A stretch of DNA of 64,000 nucleotides from Streptomyces zaomyceticus (GTDB lineage Bacteria > Actinomycetota > Actinomycetes > Streptomycetales > Streptomycetaceae). The notes under the pieces are model-generated. The model had not been told where the DNA came from. It made no database searches and saw only the letters and a list, made by a program, of their open reading frames with translations. The translations under genes and the position numbers were made by a program. Numbering within the stretch: the stretch's first letter is position 1; every line of letters begins with the position of its first letter. This document shows, piece after piece, positions 28,158 through 39,343 of the stretch. Location: NCBI RefSeq assembly GCF_014656215.1, contig NZ_BNBZ01000004.1, positions 62,001 to 126,000 of the forward strand, read 5' to 3'.

Positions 28158-29168
28158 GTGCGCGTCCACCGCATCAGCACCGAGGAGCTGCCGGCCCGCG
28201 AGCGGTTCGGGTACTGGCACGACATGACGGCCGCCGCCCTCATCCCCACCGTCATGGCCAGCGAGCACGCCGGTGACTTCCGGGCCGAGGCGCACACCGT
28301 CGACCTCGGAGCCGCCCAGGTCACCGCCCTGCGCTATCCGCCGCTGACCACCCGCCGCACGCCCCGGCTCATCCGCCGCGCCGACCCCGGCTACTACCAG
28401 CTGTCGCTCACCCTCGGCGGGGAGATGGCGATCGCGCAGGCCGGCCGGGAGAACGTCTTCCGCACCGGCGACTTCACCGTCTACGACTCCTCACTGCCGT
28501 TCGACGGGGTCACCCGGCACCCCGCGGGGCGGCTCGACCACATCGTCGTCCAGTTCCCGAAGGCCCTGCTGCCGCTCCCCGCCCGCGAGGCCGAACGGCT
28601 CGTCGCCCTCCGCATCCCCGGGGACAGCGGCTTCGGCGCGCTGCTCGCCCCGTTCCTCGGCCGGATCGCCGCCGAGCCCGGGGCCTTCCGGCCCGAGGAC
28701 GGGCCGCGGCTGACGACCGTGCTCCTCGACCTGCTCGCGGGCGCGGCCGCCGCACGGCTCGACGCCGACGGCGCGACCGAACCGGAGAGCCGCCGCCGCG
28801 CGCTCTTCCTGCGCACCCAGGACTTCGCCCGCCGCCGCCTCGCCGACCCGGACCTCGCCCCCGGCACCGTCGCCGCCGCCCACCACATCTCGCTGCGCCA
28901 TCTCCACCGGCTCTACCAGGACCACGGCCTCACCGTCGCCGGCTGGATCCGCGACGAGCGGCTCGCCCGCGCGGCGCGGGACCTCGCCGACCCCGCGCAG
29001 GACGGCACTCCCGTCCGGTCCGTCGCCGCCCGCTGGGGCTTCCGCCACCACGCGGCCTTCAGCAGGGCCTTCCGCACGGCCCACGGCCACAGCCCCAGCG
29101 AGCACCGGGAGTGCGCGCAGAGTCAAGGATCCGTGCGCCGAAAGCCAAAGACACCGCCGAGGACCTGA
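28158..29168 (+). CDS. AraC-family regulator (AraC_binding_2 type)
   Basis: 336 residues. The N-terminal domain (about 20-190) has the AraC_binding_2 pattern: an ARERFGYWHDM start and FTVYDSSLPFDGV. The C-terminal domain holds the DNA-binding helices ISLRHLHRLYQDHGLTVAGWIRDERLARA and ARWGFRHHAAFSRAFRTAHGHSPSEHR. GTG start at 28158 preceded by GGGGAGGGG. It follows the response regulator by 38 bp on the same strand, so it may be last in that operon. Target genes unknown. Confidence 0.9.
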   Translation: MRVHRISTEELPARERFGYWHDMTAAALIPTVMASEHAGDFRAEAHTVDLGAAQVTALRYPPLTTRRTPRLIRRADPGYYQLSLTLGGEMAIAQAGRENVFRTGDFTVYDSSLPFDGVTRHPAGRLDHIVVQFPKALLPLPAREAERLVALRIPGDSGFGALLAPFLGRIAAEPGAFRPEDGPRLTTVLLDLLAGAAAARLDADGATEPESRRRALFLRTQDFARRRLADPDLAPGTVAAAHHISLRHLHRLYQDHGLTVAGWIRDERLARAARDLADPAQDGTPVRSVAARWGFRHHAAFSRAFRTAHGHSPSEHRECAQSQGSVRRKPKTPPRT

Positions 29169-29277
29169 CCGGACACTGTTCGAGAACGCGGGCCCGTCAC
29201 GGGGGATGTTCGGACGGCCCGCGGCACGGGGTGCCCGTGCGGGCCGCGCCCCGGTCCGCAGGGGGAGCACCCGCCCG

Positions 29278-29310
29278 CCCGGCCACCGCCGTCGCGCCGC
29301 GGTGGCCGGG
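29278..29310. terminator. Bidirectional hairpin between AraC gene and glgX
   Basis: Perfect 12-bp stem CCCGGCCACCGC (29278-29289) with 29299-29310, nine-base loop, between convergent stops at 29168 and 29318. A second imperfect hairpin lies at about 29215-29246. Confidence 0.65.
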
Positions 29311-29317
29311 CCGGGGC

Positions 29318-31519
<2,202 letters not shown>

Positions 31520-31683
31520 CGTTCCGGCCTCCCGCGGCTCGTCTGGCCCGCACCCGGGGGAGCGGCGGCGTCCCGGCCGCCGCACCCGCGCGTGGTTCTC
31601 CCCCTGTTCTGCCCGAACGGCCCGGCTCCCAACATGCCCCGTACGGACGTTTCCCCTGGAGGGTGGCTGTCGTTGGGCCGAGC

Positions 31684-32901
31684 GTGACAGTTGCATGGAA
31701 GCGGGCGAGGTACGCCCTCGCGGTGGCGGGACTGATGGCGGGCCTCGTGGGCTGCACGGCGTCGGACGGCGGAGGAGGCATCGACATCTCCCTGCCGGGC
31801 AAGGCACGGGCCCCCGGAGACGTCATCCGGGTGAGCCCGGAGGACGGCAGGCGCGGGGTGCCGGCCGAGGGGCCGGTCGAGGTGAAGGTGGACAGCGGGC
31901 GGCTCGAACGGGTGACCGTCGTCCAGGTGGAGGACGGCCGGCGGACCGAGGTCGCCGGGCGGATCTCCGACGACGGGCTGCGCTGGCGGCCCCGGCCGGA
32001 GGCCCGGCTCGAACTGGCGGCCAAGTACAGCGTGGACGCGGTGGCGCTCGACGGGCACGGCCGTCGCTCGGCCCGGCACACCACCTTCACCACCGTGGTG
32101 CCCGAGAGCCGGTTCATCGGCTACTTCAAACCGGAGAACCGTTCCACGGTCGGCACCGGAATGATCGTTTCCTTCGGCTTCAACATGCCGATCGAGAACC
32201 GCGCCGAGGTCGAGCGGGCCATCCGGATCACCTCGGTGCCGCCGGTCGAGGTCGTCGGCCACTGGTTCGGCAAGGAACGGCTCGACTTCCGTCCCGCCGC
32301 GTACTGGCGGCCGGGCACGAAGGTCACCGTCGAGCTCGGCCTGCGGGACGTCGAGGGCGCTCCCGGGGTGTACGGCATCCAGCGCAAGACGGTCGGGTTC
32401 ACCGTCGGCCGCTCCCAGGTCTCCGTGGTCGACGCCGCCGCGCACACCATGGAGGTCAGGAGGGACGGCGAGGTCCTGACCACCGTCCCGATCACCGCCG
32501 GAGCGCCGAAGACCACCACGTACAACGGCAAGATGGTCGTCACCGAGCTGTACGACGTGACGCGGATGGACGGCCGGACGGTCGGCTTCGGAGGCGAGTA
32601 CGACATCAAGGACGTGCCGCACGCCATGCGCCTCACCGAGTCCGGGACCTTCCTGCACGGCAACTACTGGGCCTCATCCGACACCTTCGGCAGCGCCAAC
32701 GTCAGCCACGGCTGCATCGGTCTGCGGGACGAGAAGGGCGGCAGCCCCGAGTCGCCCGCGGGCTGGTTCTTCGAGCGGACGCTCATCGGCGACGTGGTGG
32801 AAGTGGTCAACTCCCGTGACCGGGAGGTCGCTCCCGACAACGGCCTCGGAGGCTGGAACATGGAGTGGAACCGGTGGAAGGCCGGCTCCGCGCTGCGCTG
32901 A
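31684..32901 (+). CDS. L,D-transpeptidase lipoprotein (YkuD), copy 1
   Basis: 405 residues. Forms 3-3 (meso- or LL-DAP) peptidoglycan cross-links outside the membrane. Signal peptide with lipobox LVGC at Cys24, then Ig-like domains (about 45-255) and a C-terminal YkuD domain (about 255-385). The catalytic motif HGNYWASSDTFGSANVSHGC has the nucleophile Cys344 and the SHGC core. The start is uncertain: GTG at 31684 has only weak ribosome-site support, and an in-frame GTG at 31663 follows GGAGG too closely. A close paralogue lies 186 bp downstream. Confidence 0.92.
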   Translation: MTVAWKRARYALAVAGLMAGLVGCTASDGGGGIDISLPGKARAPGDVIRVSPEDGRRGVPAEGPVEVKVDSGRLERVTVVQVEDGRRTEVAGRISDDGLRWRPRPEARLELAAKYSVDAVALDGHGRRSARHTTFTTVVPESRFIGYFKPENRSTVGTGMIVSFGFNMPIENRAEVERAIRITSVPPVEVVGHWFGKERLDFRPAAYWRPGTKVTVELGLRDVEGAPGVYGIQRKTVGFTVGRSQVSVVDAAAHTMEVRRDGEVLTTVPITAGAPKTTTYNGKMVVTELYDVTRMDGRTVGFGGEYDIKDVPHAMRLTESGTFLHGNYWASSDTFGSANVSHGCIGLRDEKGGSPESPAGWFFERTLIGDVVEVVNSRDREVAPDNGLGGWNMEWNRWKAGSALR

Positions 32902-33087
32902 CCCTTTCGTCTCCCCCGCACCGCCCGGCCCGTCCGTTCTCTTAGCAGGTCGATCGGGACGGAACGGTGACATTCACGAGGATCTTTCGTGTCCTGCGGT
33001 GTGATTATCTAGCGCCGTGTGCGCGAGTGAATGCGCACGGGGGTGGGGCCGTGGCAGTGCCAGGCCGTGTGAGGGGAGACGACCACA

Positions 33088-34350
33088 GTGAACGGGCAGC
33101 CGATATCGGGGGCATCGGTAGGGACGACGGGGCGGCGCGGCCGACGCGGGGGCGTCAAGCTGCAGGCCCTTGCGGCGGGAGCGCTGCTCCTGGTGCTCAC
33201 CGCCTGCGGCGGCGGTGAGTCGGCCGGCGGCGGTACGGGGGGCCAGGGACCGGCCGCCCAGGGCGGCGGCAAGCAGGAGAACGCGGCCTCCCAGGCGGTC
33301 GTGACGATCCTTCCGAAGGACGGCGCCGACTCGGTCGCCACCAGCGGCGTCCTCAAGGTCACCGCCCAGCAGGGCAAGCTGACCACGGTCACGGTCGCCG
33401 ACTCCAAGGGCACCCCGGTCGAGGGCAGGATCGCGGCGGACGGCGCCAGCTGGTCGCCCACCGCCCACCTGGCCGCCGCCACGCAGTACAAGGTCCACGC
33501 GATCGCGAAGGACGCCGAGGGCCGCGAGTCGGCGAAGGACACCACCTTCACCACCCTGGTCCCGAAGAACACCTTCATCGGCCACTACACGCCGGAGGAC
33601 GGTTCGACCGTCGGCGTCGGCATGCCGGTGTCGATCAACTTCACCCGCGGCATCACGGACCCCGAGGCCGTCGAGAAGGCCATCAAGGTGACGGCCGAGC
33701 CGGCCGTGCAGATCGAGGGCCACTGGTTCGGCAACGACCGCCTCGACTTCCGTCCCGAGAAGTACTGGGCCGCCGGCACCAAGGTGACCGTGCACCTCAA
33801 CCTGGACGGCGTCGAGGGACGCCCGGGCGTCTACGGCAAGCAGAAGAAGACGGTCACCTTCACCATCGGCCGCCGTCAGGTCTCCACCGTCGACGCGAGC
33901 GCCAAGACGATGAAGATCGAGCGCGACGGCGCCGTCATCAAGACGATCCCGATCACCGCGGGCGCGCCGTCCACGACCACGTACAACGGTCAGATGGTCA
34001 TCAGCGAGAAGTTCAAGGTGACCCGGATGAACGGGGCCACCGTCGGCTTCGGTGGCGAGTACGACATCAAGGACGTGCCGCACGCGATGCGTCTGTCCCA
34101 GTCCGGCACCTTCGTGCACGGCAACTACTGGGCCTCCGCGGGCACCTTCGGCTCCGCCAACGTCAGCCACGGCTGCGTCGGCCTCCAGGACGCGCGGGGC
34201 GCGGGCGACAGCTCCATGCCGGCGGCCTGGTTCTTCGACCGCTCCATCATCGGTGACGTCGTCATCGTGAAGAACTCCAAGGACAAGCAGATCAAGCCGG
34301 ACAACGGCCTCAACGGCTGGAACATGGACTGGTCGGAGTGGATCAAGTAG
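33088..34350 (+). CDS. L,D-transpeptidase lipoprotein (YkuD), copy 2
   Basis: 420 residues, same architecture as the preceding gene: lipobox LTAC at Cys40, a Gly-rich linker, Ig-like (Big_10-type) domains, then YkuD with SHGC nucleophile Cys363. Long stretches match copy 1, such as GHWFGNDRLDFRPEKYW and VGFGGEYDIKDVPHAMRL, so the pair arose by tandem duplication. GTG start at 33088. The 186-bp gap could hold its own promoter. It ends in a strong terminator. Confidence 0.93.
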   Translation: MNGQPISGASVGTTGRRGRRGGVKLQALAAGALLLVLTACGGGESAGGGTGGQGPAAQGGGKQENAASQAVVTILPKDGADSVATSGVLKVTAQQGKLTTVTVADSKGTPVEGRIAADGASWSPTAHLAAATQYKVHAIAKDAEGRESAKDTTFTTLVPKNTFIGHYTPEDGSTVGVGMPVSINFTRGITDPEAVEKAIKVTAEPAVQIEGHWFGNDRLDFRPEKYWAAGTKVTVHLNLDGVEGRPGVYGKQKKTVTFTIGRRQVSTVDASAKTMKIERDGAVIKTIPITAGAPSTTTYNGQMVISEKFKVTRMNGATVGFGGEYDIKDVPHAMRLSQSGTFVHGNYWASAGTFGSANVSHGCVGLQDARGAGDSSMPAAWFFDRSIIGDVVIVKNSKDKQIKPDNGLNGWNMDWSEWIK

Positions 34351-34397
34351 TCCACCGCTCGTCCGCGTGACCGCGTCCGCGGGAACGCGGTCGGTAC

Positions 34398-34438
34398 GAA
34401 GGGGCCCGGTGCTGTGAGCAACAGCACCGGGCCCCTTC
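34398..34438 (+). terminator. Strong intrinsic-type hairpin
   Basis: Perfect 18-bp stem, GAAGGGGCCCGGTGCTGT (34398-34415) with 34421-34438 and a five-base loop GAGCA, 47 bp after the second L,D-transpeptidase. Confidence 0.85.
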
Positions 34439-34465
34439 GCGTTAACGGCCACTAACCTTCCTTCC

Positions 34466-35233
34466 ATGACTGTGAACCTCGAAGTCGCCGAAGGCGTCGG
34501 CACGATCCGCCTCGACCGTCCCCCGATGAACGCCCTGGACATCGCCACCCAGGACCGGCTGCGCGAGCTGGCCCAGGAGGCGACCGACCGCGACGACGTC
34601 CGGGCCGTGGTCCTCTACGGCGGGGAGAAGGTGTTCGCGGCCGGCGCGGACATCAAGGAGATGCAGGTCATGGAGCACGTGGCCATGGTCAAGCGCTCCC
34701 GCGCCCTCCAGGACGCCTTCACCGCCGTCGCCCGCATCCCCAAGCCGGTCGTCGCCGCGATCACCGGCTACGCCCTCGGCGGCGGCTGCGAGCTCGCCCT
34801 CTGCGCCGACTACCGGATCGCCGCCGACAACGCCAAGCTGGGCCAGCCGGAGATCCTGCTCGGCCTGATCCCGGGCGCCGGCGGCACCCAGCGCCTCTCC
34901 CGGCTCGTCGGCCCCTCCAAGGCCAAGGACCTCATCTTCACCGGCCGGATGGTCAAGGCGGACGAGGCCCTGACGCTGGGTCTGGTCGACCGGGTCGTCC
35001 CGGCCGCCGAGGTGTACGAGCAGGCGCACGCCTGGGCCGCCAGGCTGGCCCAGGGCCCCGCGGTGGCCCTGCGGGCCGCGAAGGAGTCGATCGACCAGGG
35101 CCTGGAGGCCGACATCGACACGGGCCTCGCCATCGAGCGCACCTGGTTCGCCGCCCTGTTCGCCACCGAGGACCGTGAGAACGGGATGCGCAGCTTCGTC
35201 GAGGAGGGTCCCGGGAAGGCGAAGTTCGCCTGA
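34466..35233 (+). CDS. Enoyl-CoA hydratase/isomerase (crotonase) family protein
   Basis: 255 residues. Both catalytic glutamates of true hydratases are present: GYALGGGCELALCADYRIA and LGQPEILLGLIPGAGGTQRLSRL. The oxyanion-hole segment AAGADIKEM is intact. So hydration of trans-2-enoyl-CoA in fatty-acid oxidation is likely. The ATG at 34466 has no Shine-Dalgarno (CCTTCCTTCC upstream), which suggests a leaderless or weakly translated message. Flanked by a terminator on the left; monocistronic or with the following ATPase gene (79-bp gap). Confidence 0.93.
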   Translation: MTVNLEVAEGVGTIRLDRPPMNALDIATQDRLRELAQEATDRDDVRAVVLYGGEKVFAAGADIKEMQVMEHVAMVKRSRALQDAFTAVARIPKPVVAAITGYALGGGCELALCADYRIAADNAKLGQPEILLGLIPGAGGTQRLSRLVGPSKAKDLIFTGRMVKADEALTLGLVDRVVPAAEVYEQAHAWAARLAQGPAVALRAAKESIDQGLEADIDTGLAIERTWFAALFATEDRENGMRSFVEEGPGKAKFA

Positions 35234-35312
35234 CCTGACAGACGTCCTTTCGTAGGGGCCGATTCCGCCGGAACGGCCCCCGCGGACGGCTTCGTGCGGC
35301 CATGATGGGGGC

Positions 35313-35819
35313 ATGGCGGGCCTGGAGGGTAGGGAACAACCGTGGCAGCGCGCAAGCGCCGCCGCAGCGCGGTGGTCACCGGCCGCGGACGACGAACAGG
35401 CCGCCGACGCAGTGGAGTTGTACGGCAACCCGGCCGAGGAGGATGTCCGGCTGCCGTCCCGACCCGAATCCGCGTGGGTGGCCCGCAGGCTCACCCAGCA
35501 TGTCGTGCTGCGGCAGTGGGCGCTCGGCCCGGCGATCGCCGAGCACGCGGTGCTCCTGGTCTCGGAGCTCGTCGGGAACGCGGTCCGGCACACCGGCGCC
35601 CGGGTCTTCGCGCTGCGGCTCCAGCGGCGGCGCGGCTGGATCCGGGTCGAGGTCCGGGATCCCTCGCGGGGGCTGCCGTGTCTGATGCCGGTGCACGAGC
35701 TCGACACGAGCGGCCGGGGGCTCTTCCTGGTGGACAAGCTCTCGGACCGGTGGGGCGTGGACCTCGCGCCGCGCGGCAAGACGACCTGGTTCGAGATGCG
35801 GGTCGCCGACCGCCCCTGA
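35313..35819 (+). CDS. RsbW-like anti-sigma/regulatory ATPase (HATPase_c)
   Basis: 168 residues. The last 130 form a GHKL ATPase fold with N-box HAVLLVSELVGNAVRHT and a G-box region DTSGRGLFLVDKLSDRWGV. This is the single-domain type very common in Streptomyces, related to RsbW/SpoIIAB serine kinases that bind sigma factors or anti-anti-sigma proteins. No partner gene is adjacent. ATG at 35313. Confidence 0.88.
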   Translation: MAGLEGREQPWQRASAAAARWSPAADDEQAADAVELYGNPAEEDVRLPSRPESAWVARRLTQHVVLRQWALGPAIAEHAVLLVSELVGNAVRHTGARVFALRLQRRRGWIRVEVRDPSRGLPCLMPVHELDTSGRGLFLVDKLSDRWGVDLAPRGKTTWFEMRVADRP

Positions 35820-35882
35820 GAGTCGACGGCCGCCCCTGAGGGTCGCCGCGTGCACCGCCGCCGTGTGCCTCCGGGTACACGG

Positions 35883-35922
35883 AAGCCCCCGTGTGCCGTG
35901 GTGGGGCACGTGGGGGCTTTCG
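35883..35922 (+). terminator. Hairpin terminator
   Basis: AAGCCCCCGTGTGCC (35883-35897) pairs with GGCACGTGGGGGCTT (35905-35919), G-U pairs in the middle, followed by TCGTG. Confidence 0.7.
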
Positions 35923-36216
35923 TGTGATGCGCCGTGGACGGGGGGGGGGTGTATCCACGGCCGCTGTGTCGACCTGGCCCGGGTCAATGGGGGTCGGTGA
36001 CTCCGACTATGGCAGACAAGGGGTGCTCCTGCCAAAAGTCCCTAGCGGGGCAAGGTGGGTCAAAAGCGGACACTTTAATAGTGAATCGTTGGTGACGTGC
36101 GGCACTCACCTTGCAAACAGTGAATGGCTATGCGGTTCATGGAGTGTTTCCGGGGGTCGTCCGCATATTGGACGCCCGGCGAAGCTCCGTAAACGTCCTG
36201 AATTGGCCTAATCGTA
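35923..36216. promoter_or_regulatory. AT-richer leader before the deacetylase-like gene, no gene
   Basis: Starts with a run of G at about 35940-35949; from about 36000 on, base composition is clearly less GC-rich than the surroundings (for example 36060-36085 and 36165-36216). No ORF with coding character. It must contain the promoter of the deacetylase-propeller operon. Confidence 0.45.
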
Positions 36217-37014
36217 ATGAATCGGGCATCGCGGCCTTTGAATGGTCGCGTGAAGCCGACCGACCGCCGCGGAGCCCTCCGGGCCGGAGCGGCCGCCGCC
36301 CTCGCGGGAGCCCTCGCCACCGCCTGCGGCACGACCCCCCGCCCCGCCGCGCCCGCCCCGAGACGCCCCGCCCCCGCACCCCACGCGGCCCCCGCACCCC
36401 GGCGCCTCCCCGGCCGTCCCGCCGAGATCACCCACGGCCCCCGCGACCGGCCCCGGGTCGCCCTCACCTTCCACGGCCAGGGCGACCCCGCCCTCGCCCG
36501 GACACTCCTCGGCCAGGCCGAGGAGGCGGGCGCCCGCGTCACCGTCCTCGCCGTCGGCAGCTGGCTCGACGCCCACCCCGACCTGGCCCGCCGGGTCCTC
36601 GACGGCGGACACGACCTCGGCAACCACACCCAGCGCCACATCGACGTCAACGCCATGACCGAGACCGAGGCCCTCGCCGAGATCGAGGCCTGCGCCACCC
36701 GGCTGCGCCGGCTCACCGGCTCCATCGGCACCTGGTTCCGCCCCTCCCGCACCCAGCACGCCGCCCCCGCCGTCCTGCGCGCCGCACACCGCGCCGGATA
36801 CCCGCACGTCCTCTCCTACGACGTCGACTCCCTCGACTTCACCTCGCCCGGCCCCGCCGTCGTCGTCCGCAACGTCACCGGGTCGGTCCGGGCCGGCTCC
36901 GTCGTCAGCCTGCACTTCGGCTACCCGGACACCGCCGCGGCGCTGCCCCTCCTCCTCGCCGACCTCGACCGTCGCGGACTGCGCGCGGTCACCACCACGG
37001 AGCTGCTGACCTGA
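36217..37014 (+). CDS. Polysaccharide-deacetylase-like lipoprotein with altered active site
   Basis: 265 residues. Lipobox ATAC at Cys37, a Pro/Ala-rich linker to about 65, then a NodB (CE4) fold. The zinc motif H-x3-H is present (HDLGNHTQRHIDVN). The first NodB motif, normally TFDDG, here reads TFHGQGD, so the catalytic-base and metal Asp pair is missing at its usual place. It may therefore be an altered or inactive deacetylase. The start is uncertain: ATG 36217 or GTG 36250 (MKPTDRRGALRAG); neither has a good ribosome site. The stop overlaps the next gene by one base (TGATG). Confidence 0.85.
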   Translation: MNRASRPLNGRVKPTDRRGALRAGAAAALAGALATACGTTPRPAAPAPRRPAPAPHAAPAPRRLPGRPAEITHGPRDRPRVALTFHGQGDPALARTLLGQAEEAGARVTVLAVGSWLDAHPDLARRVLDGGHDLGNHTQRHIDVNAMTETEALAEIEACATRLRRLTGSIGTWFRPSRTQHAAPAVLRAAHRAGYPHVLSYDVDSLDFTSPGPAVVVRNVTGSVRAGSVVSLHFGYPDTAAALPLLLADLDRRGLRAVTTTELLT

Positions 37015-38270
37015 TGGCCCACCGCACGCAGAGACACCGCACGCAGGCCCACCACACACGGACCCGCCCCGCACCGACCCACCGCTCGCGCGGACCCGTC
37101 ACGACCCGGACCGGAGCGCTCCTCGCGGCCGCCCTCCTCGTCGCGCTCGCCGGCTGCGGCAGCGGGGACCCGGGCGACGGCGCCGCCCCCGTGAAGAAGG
37201 CCGCGGCCCCCGCCGTACCCAAGCCGGCCGCGGCGCCCGCCGGCCTCCCCGGGATGCCGCCGGTCCTCGACCCGAAGGACATCTACGCCGCGGACCGGCC
37301 CGACCAGCTCTCCCCGGTCGTCAAGAACTTCCCCTCCCGTGTCTACGTCCCCAACACCAACTCCAACACCGTCTCCGTCATCGACCCGGCCACCTACCAG
37401 GTCGTCGAGACCATCCCTGTCGGCAACCAGCCCCAGCACGTCGTGCCCTCCTGGGACCTGAAGACCCTCTGGGTCAACAACAACCGGGGCCACACCCTCA
37501 CCCCGATCGACCCCGCCACCGGTGTCGCGGGCAAGCCCGTCGAGGTCCACGACCCGTACAACCTCTACTTCACGCCCAACGGCAAGTACGCGATCGTGAT
37601 GGCCTCGCTCGACCGCGAGCTGGTCTTCCGCGACCCCCACACCATGGAGCGGAGGAAGACCGTCCCGGTCAGCTGCTACGGCGTCAACCACGCCGACTTC
37701 TCCGCCGACGGACGCTACTTCGTCGTCTCCTGCGAGTTCTCCGGCGAACTGCTCAAGGTCGACACCGAGAAGATGGAGGTGATCGGCCAGCAGAAACTGC
37801 CCTTCGAGGGCGCCATGCCGCAGGACGTGAAGATCTCCCCGGACGGCAAGACCTTCTACATCGCCGACATGATGGCCCACGGCGTGTGGGTCCTGGACGG
37901 CGAGAAGTTCACCACCCCGACCCTGATGCCCACCGGCAAGGGCGCCCACGGGCTCTACATCAGCCGGGACTCCCGCGAGATGTACATCCCCAACCGCGGC
38001 GAGGGATCCGTCTCCGTCTTCGACTTCGGGAAGAACGGACTGACGAAGAAGTGGCGGCTGCCGGACGGCGGCTCCCCCGACATGGGAGGCGTCTCCGCCG
38101 ACGGCAAGGTCCTCTGGCTCTCCGGCCGCTACGACTCCGAGGTCTACGCCATCGACACCGCGAGCGGCAAGCAGCTGGCACGCATCCCGGTCGGCGGCGG
38201 ACCCCACGGCCTCGCCGTCTACCCGCAGCCGGGCCGCTACTCGCTGGGCCACACGGGGGTCTTCCGCTAG
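37014..38270 (+). CDS. YVTN/NHL-type beta-propeller lipoprotein
   Basis: 418 residues. An unusually long, His/Arg-rich N-region (1-33) precedes a hydrophobic stretch and lipobox LAGC at Cys48. The body carries repeated propeller blades: VYVPNTNSNTVSVIDPATYQVVETIPVG, KTFYIADMMAHGVWVLDG, EMYIPNRGEGSVSVFDF and EVYAIDTASGKQLARIPVGGGPHGLAVYP. It is an extracytoplasmic scaffold or ligand binder anchored in the membrane. Coupled by a one-base overlap to the deacetylase-like gene, so the two are probably made in equal amounts and act together at the wall. Confidence 0.9.
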   Translation: MAHRTQRHRTQAHHTRTRPAPTHRSRGPVTTRTGALLAAALLVALAGCGSGDPGDGAAPVKKAAAPAVPKPAAAPAGLPGMPPVLDPKDIYAADRPDQLSPVVKNFPSRVYVPNTNSNTVSVIDPATYQVVETIPVGNQPQHVVPSWDLKTLWVNNNRGHTLTPIDPATGVAGKPVEVHDPYNLYFTPNGKYAIVMASLDRELVFRDPHTMERRKTVPVSCYGVNHADFSADGRYFVVSCEFSGELLKVDTEKMEVIGQQKLPFEGAMPQDVKISPDGKTFYIADMMAHGVWVLDGEKFTTPTLMPTGKGAHGLYISRDSREMYIPNRGEGSVSVFDFGKNGLTKKWRLPDGGSPDMGGVSADGKVLWLSGRYDSEVYAIDTASGKQLARIPVGGGPHGLAVYPQPGRYSLGHTGVFR

Positions 38271-38310
38271 CGGCCGCCCGGACGGACAGGTCCGTCGGCC
38301 CGGGGTTCCG

Positions 38311-38946
38311 TCAGCCCGCGATGAGCAGGGCCTCCGACGCCACCGGGCGGTAGCCGGCCGCCTGGAAGGCCCGGACGCTGCGGGCGTTGCCGGGGGACTG
38401 CTGGGCCCACACCACGTCGCCGGGCGTGAGGTGGCGGGCCGCCGTGGCCAGCGCGCGGCCCAGCCCCCGGTGGCGGACCTCCTCGTCCACCTCGACCGCC
38501 GCCTCCCAGCGGCCCGCGACGCCCCGGCCCAGGACCAGCACCCCGCCGTCGGCCGCCCACACCCGGACGTCGTCGCGGAACTTCAGGGCCCGCGCCACCC
38601 GGGGATGCTCCGGGTCCTCGATCTCGCGGAGCTCCAGCGGGGGAGCGCCCGGCAGGCGGTCGGCCACCGTCAGCAGGTCGATCGTGTTCATGTGCAGGCC
38701 GGTGCGGGCCATCAGGGCGACCAGGAAGGCCGGGTTCATGCTCGCCGCGAGCGGGTCGCTCGACGTGGCCGCCAGCTCGGCCCGCACCCATGCCGGGTCG
38801 GCGTCCGTGAAGACCACCGAGTGGGCGGTGAAGGCCAGCACCCCGGCGTCCCGGGGGTTCGGCGGGGGCACCACCGTCGTCGTGCCGTCCGGGGCGGGGA
38901 ACCGTCCGCTCGCCGCGTCCGCCAGGATCCGTGCGACCTCGTTCAT
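38311..38946 (-). CDS. GNAT-family N-acetyltransferase
   Basis: 211 residues. The C-terminal half has a GNAT fold with the acetyl-CoA loop as VRHRGLGRALATAARHL and the later SVRAFQAAGYRPV segment. The ATG at 38946 (MNEVARIL) with GATGGGGGT upstream is chosen over a longer frame to 39051, which would overlap the divergent EF-hand gene. Convergent with the propeller gene. Acceptor substrate unknown. Confidence 0.88.
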   Translation of the reverse strand: MNEVARILADAASGRFPAPDGTTTVVPPPNPRDAGVLAFTAHSVVFTDADPAWVRAELAATSSDPLAASMNPAFLVALMARTGLHMNTIDLLTVADRLPGAPPLELREIEDPEHPRVARALKFRDDVRVWAADGGVLVLGRGVAGRWEAAVEVDEEVRHRGLGRALATAARHLTPGDVVWAQQSPGNARSVRAFQAAGYRPVASEALLIAG

Positions 38947-39020
38947 ACCCCCATCATCCGGCAGGGGCGGGCCAGCTAATCTGACCCCCGTCAGATAAGC
39001 ACCGAGAAGGGGCGGAAGCA

Positions 39021-39236
39021 GTGGCGGACATCGAGTCGGCACGTACGGCATTCAACCAGTTCGACGCGGACGGCGACGGCTTCATCACCGCCGCGGAGTA
39101 CAAGAGCCTCATGGCGCGCCACGGCGACTTCCACGTCACCGAGACGGTCGCCGAGGTCCTCATCAAGCAGCGTGACGACAACGGCGACGGCGTCCTGTCC
39201 TGGGACGAGTTCTGGGCGCACTACAACAAGGCCTGA
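39021..39236 (+). CDS. Small EF-hand calcium-binding protein
   Basis: 71 residues with two canonical EF-hand loops: Asp15-Glu26 (DADGDGFITAAE) and Asp52-Glu63 (DDNGDGVLSWDE), each with all calcium ligands. No signal peptide, so cytoplasmic. GTG start with GAAGGGG upstream. Streptomyces encode several such calmodulin-like proteins, linked in the literature to calcium buffering or signalling during development; the partner is unknown here. Confidence 0.95.
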   Translation: MADIESARTAFNQFDADGDGFITAAEYKSLMARHGDFHVTETVAEVLIKQRDDNGDGVLSWDEFWAHYNKA

Positions 39237-39343
39237 CCCGCCCGCCCGGGTGGGCGCCGCAACGCCGAGTTGCCGCCCGCCCGGGGCCCGGTGACGCTTC
39301 CCGGACCCCCGCCCCGCCGCCTGCGGACGTACTCCGCGGGGTG

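Noticed and set aside
36111..37013. Plus-strand frame extending the propeller gene upstream by 301 codons
   Set aside because: It is the shadow frame over the deacetylase-like gene; the coupled ATG at 37014 gives a proper lipoprotein signal.
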